A stretch of 64,000 nt of DNA from Allofrancisella inopinata. Lineage in GTDB: Bacteria > Pseudomonadota > Gammaproteobacteria > Francisellales > Francisellaceae. The translations under genes and the position numbers were made by a program. The stretch is from NCBI RefSeq assembly GCF_012222965.1, contig NZ_CP038241.1, positions 186,001-250,000 of the forward strand, given 5' to 3'. Every line of letters starts with the position of its first letter. Position 1 is the stretch's first letter. Shown one piece after another: positions 21,202-30,795 of the stretch. The notes under the pieces are model-generated. The model did not search any database and was not told where the DNA came from. It worked only from the letters and a program-made list of their open reading frames with translations.

Positions 21202-21435
21202 ATGACAAAAGAACAACTAAAAGAAATTCTAGAAGAATCTCTAAAAAATTGTACAGCTGATGTCCAAAGTGATGATAATGTACATTTTACAGCAACTATA
21301 GTTGCCGAAGAATTTAACGATATTAAAAGCAAGGTAAAAAGACAGCAATTAGTATATTCAAAAATTAATGAATATATATTATCTGGGGAGCTACACGCAC
21401 TATCAATGAAGACTATAGCTGCTAATGAGCAATAA
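21202..21435 (+). CDS. ibaG: BolA-family protein IbaG
   Basis: The 77-residue protein has the small BolA fold. It lies downstream of mlaB, as ibaG (yrbA) does in E. coli. The conserved histidine common to the family is represented by H68 in the segment GELHALSMKT. BolA proteins partner monothiol glutaredoxins in iron-sulfur handling. The start ATG has GGAGAAAG upstream. The Francisella member is short but complete. Confidence 0.85.
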   Translation: MTKEQLKEILEESLKNCTADVQSDDNVHFTATIVAEEFNDIKSKVKRQQLVYSKINEYILSGELHALSMKTIAANEQ

Positions 21436-21507
21436 GGGTTTGTCATTTATGGTCTATCTAAAATCATGAATTAAAGCCTTTTGATAATAAACTTTCGTTT
21501 TTAACTA

Positions 21508-21672
21508 ACACCAATTCCAACACATATTATTACTTTCTAACTTTGTATTTCATACGTATATTTAATCCTTTAATATTTGCCAATAGCCACTGCTATTGCC
21601 TGCACATCAAAGACTTAAATTAGTCATAAACTCCTTTGTGATAAATGCACCAATTTATGTTGGAATTGGTAT
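21508..21672 (+). repeat. MITE-1, full copy
   Basis: A 165-bp non-coding element ends in inverted repeats near ATACCAATTCCAACA; the left end here starts ACACCAATTCC. Internal landmarks are TTTAATCCTTTAATATTTGCC, CACTGCTATTGCCTGCACATC and AAACTCCTTTGTGATAAATG. Copies occur at 51192 and 55123, with partial ones at 13281, 27763, 29392 and 36678. The termini begin and end with TA, which would suit TA-targeting IS630/mariner-type transposases, but no such gene is present. Confidence 0.88.
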
Positions 21673-21724
21673 AACTCTTCATAACTTGATTGCTTATATT
21701 TTTTCATATAGCCGACTACATGAA

Positions 21725-21753
21725 AACTTTTAATTCCAGCTTGCAAACAGCCC
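21725..21753 (+). repeat. MITE-2 right-end fragment
   Basis: AATTCCAGCTTGCAAACAGCCCC at about 21731-21753 matches the right terminus of MITE-2 with one extra A. The left part of the element is missing or unrecognisable. A weaker fragment (CAACTTGCAACGATCC) lies near 20085. Confidence 0.6.
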
Positions 21754-21775
21754 CATTATAAATCTTGTTGCATCT

Positions 21776-23026
21776 CTATTCAGAATCTGGCAAATAGTAG
21801 TAATTTATATTAAACCTAGAGGTTGGATAATCTTGATAAGGTGATTCTGAACCTTTTATTTTTATTTTTCTTTCTTGAAAGTTAATTTGAAGTTTTTCTA
21901 AATCTTTGGGAGTAATATTTTTACAGTTTGAAATTCCTAAATATTTCAAACTAGGTATATCTGTAATAAGCGCTTTTGCAATAAGAAAAGAGATATTGCT
22001 GCCTGAAAGGTCTAATGATTGTAACGATTTTAGTTTTGAAAGGCTAATAAGAGGAATTTCTTTAAAACCTGAAAGGTTTAGATACTTTAAAGGATCGTTA
22101 CATTTGTTAAGATATTCTATTCCTTTTGAAGTAATTTGATTACAGTTGGAAAAATTTAATCGTGTGGGATTTAAATGTTCTGGGTGTGTGCTCCCCTTTG
22201 CAATATAGTCTAAACTTAGGTCAGTAATGTTCTTACAATTTGAAAGGTTTAATGAGCTTAATAACCATAGGTGTGCAATTAGAATCTTTACTCCTTGATC
22301 ACTAATACTACAGCCGGAAAGATTTAGACTTTTTAAGCTTCGTAGTTGAGTTTCATATTTTGCTTGTTTATACTTCTTTGTTATAGCATATGCGATCCTA
22401 TCATCTAATTGCTGATAGCCTGCTATATTTAAGGATATTAATTTTTTAGGTAGACATTCGATGAGATCAAGAAACACGTTCCCATAAGACACATCTATTA
22501 GATTCTGGAGTTCCTCTTTAAGTAACTCATCATTAGAAATGTTCAAAGTTTGTAAATTTAATTTTTTAAATTTAGAAAGAGCTTTGACTCCTAGCCACCC
22601 AAATGCATTCTCTGAAATATCTAAAGATTCTAATTTGTGTAGTTTATTGGCAATAGCTCCTATACCATTTCCACTAATATTATTTTTAGAAAGGTTTAAT
22701 ACTACCAAATTTGTTAGTTTGTTAGCTATATGCTCTACACCTTGATCAGTAATACCACAGTTTGAAAGGTAAAGATTTTGTAGAGGTTCTAGTTTAGATA
22801 AATGCTTTACTGATTGATCACCAATTTCGTGATTACCATTAAGATTAAGGGAATATATAGGAAATTTAATATCTTTATTTTTTTTTACTGATGGATTTCG
22901 AATCTTCTCAACTAAGATTATAACATCCTTTTCAGTTAGATTGCTGTTAGATAAGTCCACTTTCCTACCGTTAACAAAGTTGTCGACAGCTTTTTCAATC
23001 AATTTATTTTTTTCTTCATCCCACAT
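21776..23026 (-). CDS. Leucine-rich repeat protein
   Basis: The 416-residue protein consists almost entirely of leucine-rich repeats of the ribonuclease-inhibitor/cysteine-containing type, such as LQNLYLSNCGITDQGVEHIA, LKSLNLSGCSISDQGV and LKYLGISNCKNITPKDLEKL. Around 12 repeats run from about residue 60 to 385. In eukaryotes this repeat type is common in F-box/LRR proteins; no F-box is evident here. There is no signal peptide or membrane segment. The C-terminal 30 residues are polar and Tyr-rich. It is likely a protein-binding solenoid; targets are unknown and an effector role is inference. Confidence 0.85.
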   Translation of the reverse strand: MWDEEKNKLIEKAVDNFVNGRKVDLSNSNLTEKDVIILVEKIRNPSVKKNKDIKFPIYSLNLNGNHEIGDQSVKHLSKLEPLQNLYLSNCGITDQGVEHIANKLTNLVVLNLSKNNISGNGIGAIANKLHKLESLDISENAFGWLGVKALSKFKKLNLQTLNISNDELLKEELQNLIDVSYGNVFLDLIECLPKKLISLNIAGYQQLDDRIAYAITKKYKQAKYETQLRSLKSLNLSGCSISDQGVKILIAHLWLLSSLNLSNCKNITDLSLDYIAKGSTHPEHLNPTRLNFSNCNQITSKGIEYLNKCNDPLKYLNLSGFKEIPLISLSKLKSLQSLDLSGSNISFLIAKALITDIPSLKYLGISNCKNITPKDLEKLQINFQERKIKIKGSESPYQDYPTSRFNINYYYLPDSE

Positions 23027-23199
23027 TCATATCACTCCAGTTAAATAATGAAAATATATATTTAAAAGGTATTTTAGGCTAAATTTAAAACAACCTCAAT
23101 GTATTTATAAAATTATTTTACCAAATAAATTTGTATGTTTCTTAGATTGTATTCTCAGTATAAGAAAACTAGGTTTACAAGCATATACCTTGATAAACT

Positions 23200-24465
23200 C
23201 TAAGAAAAAGCCGAAGTTAACAACGGTGATATCACTAAGATAATCCCAACAAAAATAACAAAATAAATACTCTTTGTTCTATATATTTTAAGAGCTGGAA
23301 CTTTGAAAACCATATACGCTGGTGCTAAACAACCTAAAATACCAAATATTGGGCCAGACAACGGTACAAGTGTATAAACTGGAGCGTCAAACACTATAGA
23401 TAACCAAGTTAAAAAAAAGATTATTAAAATAACGATTATATCTATAACTTTAGGACTTATTTTTTCGGTTATTCTTGGTTGGTTAAGACTCATTCTTAAT
23501 ACCCCTTTTAAAGATTCTGCCATGCCAGCTAAAATACTTAAAAAAGAAGTTAAAATAGCACATATACTAATTACTATACCGCAGACATATAAAACTATGT
23601 TTGACATGCCATGCTGTTCTAATAGTAAAAATGCTGACTGGTTTTTAGCTGATGCCTCTAAAGCAAATTGTTTAGGTATAACAAAAGAAAATGATAATAC
23701 ATAAAATCCTATAAATATAACCAGAAGAACAAATGCTAATTTCATAGTGCGTAAACACTTTTTAAGCACTAAACTATTATCAAAGTTAGGGTAACGTAAT
23801 CGATAACCTAATACCATTGGACTTAGTGATTGAATAAAAAGAATAGATGTTAGAGAAAATGGTAGCATAATAATAGTTTTAGTAACTAGCTCATAGCTAT
23901 TATTAGGTAGTGTCATGATATTTACTGTTGTCCATAGTAGGATTAAAGATAAAGAAACTACGATAATTGCTACAATTAAAACTACTACAAAAATAGTTGA
24001 CACTCTTATTAGAATTCTTTGACTTTTCATTCCAGCAAAAATTAAAACTACCATCAAAATGGCGCTATATAAAATGTTCTGCTCAAGATGAGGATTATTA
24101 GTAATATTAAATAAATACAAATATGCAGCCAGAGACTTAGCAACAACTTCTGCATATATTACTGTCCATATTAACATCATTAAAAAATACAGAATACCTA
24201 GAAAAATAGACCAGTTTTTTCCTAAAAGCTCTCCCACAACATCTTTATAAATTTTAGGTTTATCTGAGGCAAATAAAGTACATATATATAGCTTTTGGAA
24301 TAAATAAATCCCTGGGTACGCTATCAATATAGAAATAGCAAAAACCACAAAACCAACTACCCCAATACTCACAGGAACTAGCACTATACCAGCACCTATT
24401 GCCATACCAAAACTAACTACTAGCCACCCAAGATCGAATTTATTGATCTTAGAAACATTTTGCAT
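23200..24465 (-). CDS. Amino-acid permease, HAAAP (TyrP/SdaC-like) family
   Basis: The 421-residue inner-membrane protein has about 11 helices. Helix 1 carries the family signature GMAIGAGIVLVP, where the unwound GAG of APC-fold carriers binds the amino-acid backbone. Members import aromatic or hydroxy amino acids by proton symport; which one cannot be decided. It stands alone on the minus strand between the LRR gene and blc. Confidence 0.87.
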   Translation of the reverse strand: MQNVSKINKFDLGWLVVSFGMAIGAGIVLVPVSIGVVGFVVFAISILIAYPGIYLFQKLYICTLFASDKPKIYKDVVGELLGKNWSIFLGILYFLMMLIWTVIYAEVVAKSLAAYLYLFNITNNPHLEQNILYSAILMVVLIFAGMKSQRILIRVSTIFVVVLIVAIIVVSLSLILLWTTVNIMTLPNNSYELVTKTIIMLPFSLTSILFIQSLSPMVLGYRLRYPNFDNSLVLKKCLRTMKLAFVLLVIFIGFYVLSFSFVIPKQFALEASAKNQSAFLLLEQHGMSNIVLYVCGIVISICAILTSFLSILAGMAESLKGVLRMSLNQPRITEKISPKVIDIIVILIIFFLTWLSIVFDAPVYTLVPLSGPIFGILGCLAPAYMVFKVPALKIYRTKSIYFVIFVGIILVISPLLTSAFS

Positions 24466-24593
24466 GATTTAAATCTCAGATTAGATTTTTTAATAGATTT
24501 TATTCTATTTGATAAAAATTGTATAAACAACTGTATGTATACTATAAATTATAAGTAAAAAGGGTTTTTTAAAATAATTAGTAAATATGAAGC

Positions 24594-25109
24594 TTATTGT
24601 TTAACCCAAATAAGCTTCTCTGTATCAAAACCTAAGGCTTTTGATTTGGTAATAAAATCTTTTTTGATATTCTCAGAAACTGTCGGGGTACGAGATAATA
24701 ACCATAGATAATCTTTATTTGCTCCTGCAACATAAGCATACTTATAATCCTTATCTAAGTTAAATACTACATAAGCGCCATAAAAGGGTCTAAAGAAAGA
24801 TACTTTCAAGTATGCAATGTTTTCTTTCTCAACAAACTTAGCTATCCCTTTTGCATAACTTCTTTTACCGCTTTTAGGATCTACACCACTATTTATAACT
24901 TTTATTGTACCATCAGGATTTAAGCTATATTCAGCGTACACGTTAGTCATTCCTTTCTCAAAGCTATTGTCAAAGCGAGCTATCTCATACCATTTTCCCA
25001 AATATTTATTTGCTTGAAAATTATCTACTGGTTGAACGTCAGCAGGCTTTGTCACACATCCCACTAATAAAGAAAAAAATCCTACAACTATTAATAGCTT
25101 TGCTTTCAT
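24594..25109 (-). CDS. blc: Outer-membrane lipocalin lipoprotein Blc
   Basis: The 171-residue lipoprotein has a signal peptide ending in the lipobox LVGC (lipidated Cys18). The lipocalin signature KYLGKWYEIARFDNSFEKG follows, and the strand pattern continues to a C-terminal KLIWVKQ. Bacterial lipocalins bind fatty acids or lysophospholipids at the outer membrane. Residue +2 after Cys is Val, not Asp, consistent with outer-membrane sorting. Confidence 0.92.
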   Translation of the reverse strand: MKAKLLIVVGFFSLLVGCVTKPADVQPVDNFQANKYLGKWYEIARFDNSFEKGMTNVYAEYSLNPDGTIKVINSGVDPKSGKRSYAKGIAKFVEKENIAYLKVSFFRPFYGAYVVFNLDKDYKYAYVAGANKDYLWLLSRTPTVSENIKKDFITKSKALGFDTEKLIWVKQ

Positions 25110-25187
25110 AATATCTTTTTGTTGGTAATGCTTTATTAATATAATAAACTAACTAGTGAAATAAACATATTTAAATATTTGTAATTT

Positions 25188-26168
25188 ATGGAATTAAGCT
25201 ATTTTGACTTTATAAAAATGACAGACTTGGCAAAATACAAACTTTTTATAATTACAGGAGATGAGCCTTTACAGCGTTATAATATTATTGAAAAAATCAC
25301 AACTGAGTTTAAAGACAAAAATTTTGAAATAGTTAGGCATGATTTAAGTGAGCAAAACTATGATACTCTCTATCAAGAAGCTGATAGCCTTAGTCTATTT
25401 AGCGTAGATAAGTTTATACAGTTCAGTTTTGAAAAAGCTCCTCAAAAGTCTTTGCAACAAGCTCTTATTGAAAACCTTTTAAAACCTAGTGATAATGTCT
25501 ATTTATTAGTTTTTAGTGGGCTTAAGAAACAAAATTTATCAAGTAAATGGTTTCAAAGTTTAGCCCAAAATGCTCTTCATATACATATACACCAGCCGGA
25601 TATAACTAATGCTATAACTATAATAAATCATGAGTTACAGCACTCAGGTTTAACTTTAACGAGCGAAGCAGTTCAGTTACTAGCTCAAAAAACTGAAGGA
25701 AATCTAATAGCTGCTAAGCAGATAATAAAGCTTCTTTCACGCCAAAGCACTCAAAATTTTGATGATAAAACTTTAAGACCTTTTTTACATGAGCATACTA
25801 GTTTTGATGTCTTTGATTTATCAGACACTATTTTAAGTCAACAAAAGTCAAAAGCTTTAACAATATTAAATAGTATTCTTACTGAGAACGATAAACCTCC
25901 TCTTATACTTTGGACTTTAAAAAGAGAGCTGCGAGTCATCTCTCAGTTAAAATCAACACAGAATGTTTATCATCAAAAGATTTTTAAGGATAATAATATT
26001 TGGTCATCTAAGCAAAAATATTATACAAGTTTAGCCAATAGAATTAGTTCTGAAACTATATTATCTTGTTTACAAAAATGCTTAGATACAGATTTATGTA
26101 TAAAAGGAGCAAAAAAAGGAAATATCAATCTTAAACTTAATGAAATAGTTTTTAGTCTAGTCAGCTAA
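25188..26168 (+). CDS. holA: DNA polymerase III delta subunit
   Basis: The 326-residue clamp-loader subunit opens the beta clamp. Similarity to E. coli HolA is spread over the whole length, with recognisable blocks LFSVDKFIQF, EGNLIAAKQIIKLL and LILWTLKRELRVI. The upstream start (MELSYFDF) gives a longer N-terminus than a possible internal ATG encoding MTDLAKYKLF; the longer form fits E. coli HolA better. The 3' end overlaps the convergent glutaminase gene by 4 bases. Confidence 0.9.
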   Translation: MELSYFDFIKMTDLAKYKLFIITGDEPLQRYNIIEKITTEFKDKNFEIVRHDLSEQNYDTLYQEADSLSLFSVDKFIQFSFEKAPQKSLQQALIENLLKPSDNVYLLVFSGLKKQNLSSKWFQSLAQNALHIHIHQPDITNAITIINHELQHSGLTLTSEAVQLLAQKTEGNLIAAKQIIKLLSRQSTQNFDDKTLRPFLHEHTSFDVFDLSDTILSQQKSKALTILNSILTENDKPPLILWTLKRELRVISQLKSTQNVYHQKIFKDNNIWSSKQKYYTSLANRISSETILSCLQKCLDTDLCIKGAKKGNINLKLNEIVFSLVS

Positions 26169-27709
26169 CTACTAGTTAGCAAGTTTATAATACCTTCATT
26201 ATTATTTATCTTTGCGTCATCTAGAGGCATTTTACCCCACCTATCTGTTGCTGTGATATCAGCACCTTTACTGACTAAATATTTTACAATATTTTCATGG
26301 TCTTCAGCTGCTGCTAAATGTAGTGCTGTCCTTTTATCATAATCACCTTTATTAATATCCACCCCTAAGGCAACGGCTCTTTTAACTTCAGAGAGATCTC
26401 CTGTACTTGCAGCCCAAATCAACTCAAAAACTAAGCTTGATTCTGCTAACATACGATTTTCTATGGGGTTTATTTTGTCATTCCTATCGATATGATCATA
26501 GTTATGAAAGCTAAATCTATTTACTAGTCTTCTGCTAAATTCAACACCTCTAACTGAGTTATGATTGGGGTCTAACCGAGGGGAAAATATTGCAAACCCA
26601 CCTACATTAGGAATAGCAATCACCAAGGCTCCAGATACCCCTGATTTAGCTGGTAATCCCACGGAAAAGGCAAATTCACCAGAAAAATCATACATTCCAC
26701 AAGAGTACATCATTGATAAACAGTTTCTAATAGTTGTGGGTGAGAAAATCTTTTTGTTGGTAAATGGACATATCCCACCGTTTGCTATAGTAGACATGAT
26801 TTTTGCCATTTTTTTAGCATTAACCTCGATAGAACATGTCTGAAAATAAAAGTCTAATGATGTATGTATATCAGTTTTAGGAGGAAAAGCTCCCACCTCT
26901 TTCATATAGTGAGCTAAGGCATAGTTTCTATCTGCTGTTTCTTTCTCTGAGTGGTAGGTTGCATTATCAAAACCTACAGGCTCTCCACCAGACAAATCTT
27001 TCCAGACTTTAGTAATATACTCAAACCTATCTGCTATATTCCACTCTGGTTTGATTAATGAACAAGTCATGATAGCTCCAGAATTAATCATGGGATTATG
27101 TGGAAGATTATATTTATTCAAAGCTATAGCATTAAACGTAACTCCACTTGGCTCTCTACCAACATGCTCATGAACTTTATCTTCGCCATTTAACTCTGTA
27201 GCGATACAGTAGGTTATAGCTTTTGCTGTAGACTGGACACAATACGGGTGGGTATAATCGCCTAAGGTAATCATCTGACCATCTACACTACAAAAAGCTA
27301 CTGCAAATAACTCAGGATCAACACGAGCTAATTGTGGAATATAGTTCGCGACCTTTCCAGAGGTATTTTTCTTAGTCTCTTCAAAAATATTCTGAATTTC
27401 AGTTTTGAAAGCTATGAAATCTGGAATCACAAAACTTTTACTAATCGCCTTTTCTATAAGGTTTATACTGCCCGAAGTTACATCTTTAAAAGTTTCAAAG
27501 TCAATATTTTCTGTACGTGAGAATTTATCTAGTTTTTCAATTAACGTTTTTATACGCACATCATCCCTAGCTATACCGAAATCGTCTAGAACTCCTAAAA
27601 TCCCTGATTTTGTAACACACTCATTATCGTTACAAATAACATGGAAAATATTTTTGTAGTGATCTTGACCTGCAGAGTAACCCACATTCATTTTAGTTTT
27701 AATTTTCAC
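26165..27709 (-). CDS. glsA: Glutaminase with EF-hand-like N-terminus and C-terminal ankyrin repeats
   Basis: The 514-residue enzyme hydrolyses glutamine to glutamate and ammonia. The beta-lactamase-like catalytic domain (about 120-420) has the Ser-x-x-Lys pair S160/K163 in CVQSTAK and the conserved SCGMYDFSG and GLPAKSGVSG blocks. The N-terminal 100 residues resemble the EF-hand-like four-helix region of animal glutaminases, and residues about 440-510 form two ankyrin repeats (RTALHLAAAEDHENIVKYL). Most bacterial GlsA proteins are only about 310 residues, so the layout is that of eukaryotic GLS/GLS2. It is convergent with holA, and the next gene upstream is glnA. Confidence 0.93.
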   Translation of the reverse strand: MKIKTKMNVGYSAGQDHYKNIFHVICNDNECVTKSGILGVLDDFGIARDDVRIKTLIEKLDKFSRTENIDFETFKDVTSGSINLIEKAISKSFVIPDFIAFKTEIQNIFEETKKNTSGKVANYIPQLARVDPELFAVAFCSVDGQMITLGDYTHPYCVQSTAKAITYCIATELNGEDKVHEHVGREPSGVTFNAIALNKYNLPHNPMINSGAIMTCSLIKPEWNIADRFEYITKVWKDLSGGEPVGFDNATYHSEKETADRNYALAHYMKEVGAFPPKTDIHTSLDFYFQTCSIEVNAKKMAKIMSTIANGGICPFTNKKIFSPTTIRNCLSMMYSCGMYDFSGEFAFSVGLPAKSGVSGALVIAIPNVGGFAIFSPRLDPNHNSVRGVEFSRRLVNRFSFHNYDHIDRNDKINPIENRMLAESSLVFELIWAASTGDLSEVKRAVALGVDINKGDYDKRTALHLAAAEDHENIVKYLVSKGADITATDRWGKMPLDDAKINNNEGIINLLTSS

Positions 27710-27762
27710 TTTTGTTCCTTTATCCTAAAAACTTTGGTAGATATTAGATTAATGTTAATTAT

Positions 27763-27856
27763 CAGCTTGCAACAGTCCCTTGCCTGCACATTAAAAACTT
27801 AAATTAGTCATAAACTCCTTTGTGATAAATGCACCAATTTATGTTGGAATTGGTAT
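27763..27856 (+). repeat. Chimeric MITE-2/MITE-1 copy
   Basis: The right end of MITE-2 (CAGCTTGCAACAGTCC) is joined directly to the 3' half of MITE-1 (CTGCACAT to the terminus TTGGAATTGGTAT). The junction is the same as at 13281-13328, so this is a replicating chimera, not two independent accidents. It occupies the 308-bp gap between the glutaminase and glnA; the rest of the gap is AT-rich and shows nothing else. Confidence 0.85.
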
Positions 27857-28018
27857 TAGATCGCATAAAATAAACAAGCTAGCTATATTTTTTACTGTTC
27901 TTAACTGTAACAATATTATAACTGATTAACTATATTTTACAAAAAAGAAGAATAAAATTTGAGAACTCTATCAAATTTTATTTATTGTAAAGCTAGTTAT
28001 TTTTAGAGTCAAAAGAAG

Positions 28019-29056
28019 TTACGCTTCAGTAGCAGCAGCTAGAGCTAAAGCCACTATATATGGATCTGCATTTGCACCTGGTCTTCTATCTTCAAAGTAA
28101 CCATACCCTTTTAAAGCAACTGGTTTTGGAATTCTAATTGAACTACCTCTATCAGCATCACCAACTTTGAATGTATTTATATCACAAGTTTCATGTAAAC
28201 CAGTTAATCTTTCGTGTAAGTTAAAACCGTAATTTAAGATATCTTTTTTATGATTTTTTTCTAAGTTTTTAACTATTCTTTGGATTTCTTGTTTGCCCAG
28301 GTTTGGATCTCTAGTTGCTTTAGTAGAGAAATTAGTATGCATACCAGCACCATTCCAATCACCTTTGATAGGTTTATTATCAAAAGAGATTGTGATGCCA
28401 TACTCTTCACCTAATCTTATTAGTAGCCATCTGGCAATATGAGTATGGTCAGCAACGTTTAATATTCCAGCATCTTCACTATCAATACCTCTGTAACCTA
28501 TCTGGAACTCCCATTGGCTAGGCATAACCTCAGCATTAATACCATATATTAAGATACCTGCTTTTATACACTCTTTTAAGTGTCTTTCAACTAATTCTCT
28601 GCCAAACACTTTATCAGCACCTACACCACAATAATATGGCCCTTGAGGACCTGGAAAACCTACTACTGGCCACTCAAGTGGTCTACCATCAACAAACATA
28701 GTATACTCTTGTTCAAAACCCGCCCACATGTCATGCTCTTTTAGACTTTCTAAGACCTCTTTTAACTTTGCTCTGTGGTTAGTTTTATGAGGTGTTTCAT
28801 TGTCAGGGTTATAAACTTCACACAACACTAAATAACCATTATCTCTTAACGGGTCTATAACAAAATTGACAGGTCTAAGTATACAATCTGAATTGTCACC
28901 TGTAGCTTGGTTTGTAGAAGATCCATCAAAGCTCCACTCCGGGAAATCTGTTATTTTGATATTTTCTTTATGTGGTAATATTCTAGACTTTGAACGAAGT
29001 CCAGTAACAGGATTTGCACCATCAATCCATATATACTCAGCTGTCACTACTTTCAT
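28019..29056 (-). CDS. glnA: Glutamine synthetase, eukaryotic type (GSII)
   Basis: The 345-residue enzyme forms glutamine from glutamate, ammonia and ATP. Its length and motifs (WSFDGSSTNQA near residues 41-51, GVGADKVFGRE, AGMHTNFSTK, RGSSIRIP) are those of GSII, the short decameric class usual in eukaryotes, not the roughly 470-residue GSI of most proteobacteria. It lacks the GSI adenylylation region. It neighbours a eukaryote-like glutaminase. Confidence 0.95.
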   Translation of the reverse strand: MKVVTAEYIWIDGANPVTGLRSKSRILPHKENIKITDFPEWSFDGSSTNQATGDNSDCILRPVNFVIDPLRDNGYLVLCEVYNPDNETPHKTNHRAKLKEVLESLKEHDMWAGFEQEYTMFVDGRPLEWPVVGFPGPQGPYYCGVGADKVFGRELVERHLKECIKAGILIYGINAEVMPSQWEFQIGYRGIDSEDAGILNVADHTHIARWLLIRLGEEYGITISFDNKPIKGDWNGAGMHTNFSTKATRDPNLGKQEIQRIVKNLEKNHKKDILNYGFNLHERLTGLHETCDINTFKVGDADRGSSIRIPKPVALKGYGYFEDRRPGANADPYIVALALAAATEA

Positions 29057-29211
29057 TTAAGTTTCCTAATTTCACTAAATAACAAAACCTAATGATAGCA
29101 ATTAGACAAAAAAAGTAAATATCTTTAGAAAAATATATAAGAAATCGTTAAATTACTACCTTTATAAAATGTAAAACAGTTTTTTATGAGGTGATAAAAT
29201 AAATTTAAACT

Positions 29212-29287
<76 letters not shown>

Positions 29288-29391
29288 ATAAGACTTTAGT
29301 TGCTATCGCTAGCTACATGTGGGATATTATAAGCTCTTTTTTACTTTAGTCAAGGTCTTTTTGAAAAATAATTTCTTATATTTTATAAGTA

Positions 29392-29439
29392 ATACCAATT
29401 CCAACATAAATTGGTGCATTTATCACAAAGGAGTTCATA
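29392..29439 (-). repeat. MITE-1 end fragment, reverse orientation
   Basis: ATACCAATTCCAACATAAAT followed by TGGTGCATTTATCACAAAGGAGTT is the reverse complement of the MITE-1 3' end. The element stops after about 48 bp, close to the end of mlaD. Confidence 0.85.
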
Positions 29440-29502
29440 ACCAACCTAGATAAATATCCAAACGCTGCTGTATATGATTGAGAATACAACGTAACGTTCA
29501 TA

Positions 29503-30030
29503 TTATTTACTATCTTCTGTATTTTTATTAGCAACGAAAGTATTAATTAATGACCCTAAATCAATAGCAGATTCAGTATTTTCTAATGGAATCACACTAT
29601 CTTGATGTAGGTATTGATCTTCAGTCGGCAATGAGTTATCAGTTAGGTCTGCTATTGCCATAATATCTTCTTTAGGCGGACTAAGTGCAATATAATTATC
29701 ACCAAGAATGCCAGACATGGCTATAGCTGCTGAATAGTTTGCTGGTATTTTCTCATTATCATTAATAGACATAGTGACTAAAGCCATAAAGCCATTATAT
29801 GTTTTCTCAAGAGATATTTTTGTTACTTGACCGATCTCTACGCCTGCTATTTTTACAGCTGCATTTACTCGTAATGAACCTACATTTTTAAATTGTGCTT
29901 GAATAGAGTAGTGGTTAGTATTAAAAGATTTAAAAGAGCTACCACTTACTTTAAAAATTAAAAAAACTAAGCATAAAACCCCTAAAATAATAAAAATACC
30001 TACAGAAGTTTCAAAATATTTATTCCTCAT
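29503..30030 (-). CDS. mlaD: Phospholipid transporter MCE-domain protein MlaD
   Basis: The 175-residue protein has an N-terminal membrane anchor (about 10-30) and one MCE domain (about 40-118), with the family segment VKIAGVEIGQVTKISL and SGILGDNYIAL. MlaD forms the periplasmic hexameric ring of the MlaFEDB complex. It overlaps the end of mlaE by one base (TAATG). The C-terminal tail after about residue 125 is hydrophilic. Confidence 0.92.
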   Translation of the reverse strand: MRNKYFETSVGIFIILGVLCLVFLIFKVSGSSFKSFNTNHYSIQAQFKNVGSLRVNAAVKIAGVEIGQVTKISLEKTYNGFMALVTMSINDNEKIPANYSAAIAMSGILGDNYIALSPPKEDIMAIADLTDNSLPTEDQYLHQDSVIPLENTESAIDLGSLINTFVANKNTEDSK

Positions 30031-30794
30031 TAGGCTCCCCCAAACATGATTGATGTTAAAATAAGGTCAGCTCCTAAAACACTCATACAGCAGTATACTA
30101 CTGTTTTAGTTGTCGCCATAGCGATACCATTTGAGTTAGGGACACAATAATATCCTTGGTATAACGCTATCCAAGCTACTACAAAAGCAAAAACTAGACT
30201 TTTAACTAAACCATTGGATATATCAGAAAGATTCACAGAAGACTGTATATTGCTCCAGAATTCACCATAACCTATTCCTAGACCAGATTCTGCTAGCATA
30301 TATGATGCTATAATTGATACTGAACAAAAAATCAAAGTTAGTATAGGAACACCTATCATACATGCCCAAAATCTAGTTGAAAGAATAAAACTAATAGGGC
30401 TTACATTCATCATTTTTAAACTATTAATTTGGTCAGTAGCTTTCATGAGACCTATTTCTGAAGTTATTGAACTACAGGCTCTACCTGCAAATAGCATAGC
30501 TGTAACCACTGGTCCGAGTTCACGTAGTACACTTAGAGCTACCAGTGTACCTAATAGAGAATGAGCTCCGAATTTGGCTAAGGTATAGTAGCCTTGTAGG
30601 CTTAAAACTAATCCTATAAAGACACCAGAAGTTACTATAATTATTAGAGAATTAATGCCAACAGCTTTTATTTGAATTATGCAGTCTTTGATACTAAACT
30701 TGCTACTTAGAGTATTTATGATTAACCGTAAGGATTTTAGACTGCTGTATATAAAAGAAATTGTTAACTCATAGATTTTGCTAAAAATATACAT
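30030..30794 (-). CDS. mlaE: Phospholipid transporter permease MlaE
   Basis: The 254-residue permease has about five membrane helices and the family blocks GVFIGLVLSLQGYY, VLRELGPVVTAMLFAGR and SEIGLMKATDQI, the latter being the coupling region to the ATPase. It is one base from mlaF and overlaps mlaD, so the three genes are translationally linked. Confidence 0.94.
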   Translation of the reverse strand: MYIFSKIYELTISFIYSSLKSLRLIINTLSSKFSIKDCIIQIKAVGINSLIIIVTSGVFIGLVLSLQGYYTLAKFGAHSLLGTLVALSVLRELGPVVTAMLFAGRACSSITSEIGLMKATDQINSLKMMNVSPISFILSTRFWACMIGVPILTLIFCSVSIIASYMLAESGLGIGYGEFWSNIQSSVNLSDISNGLVKSLVFAFVVAWIALYQGYYCVPNSNGIAMATTKTVVYCCMSVLGADLILTSIMFGGA

Positions 30795-30795
30795 A

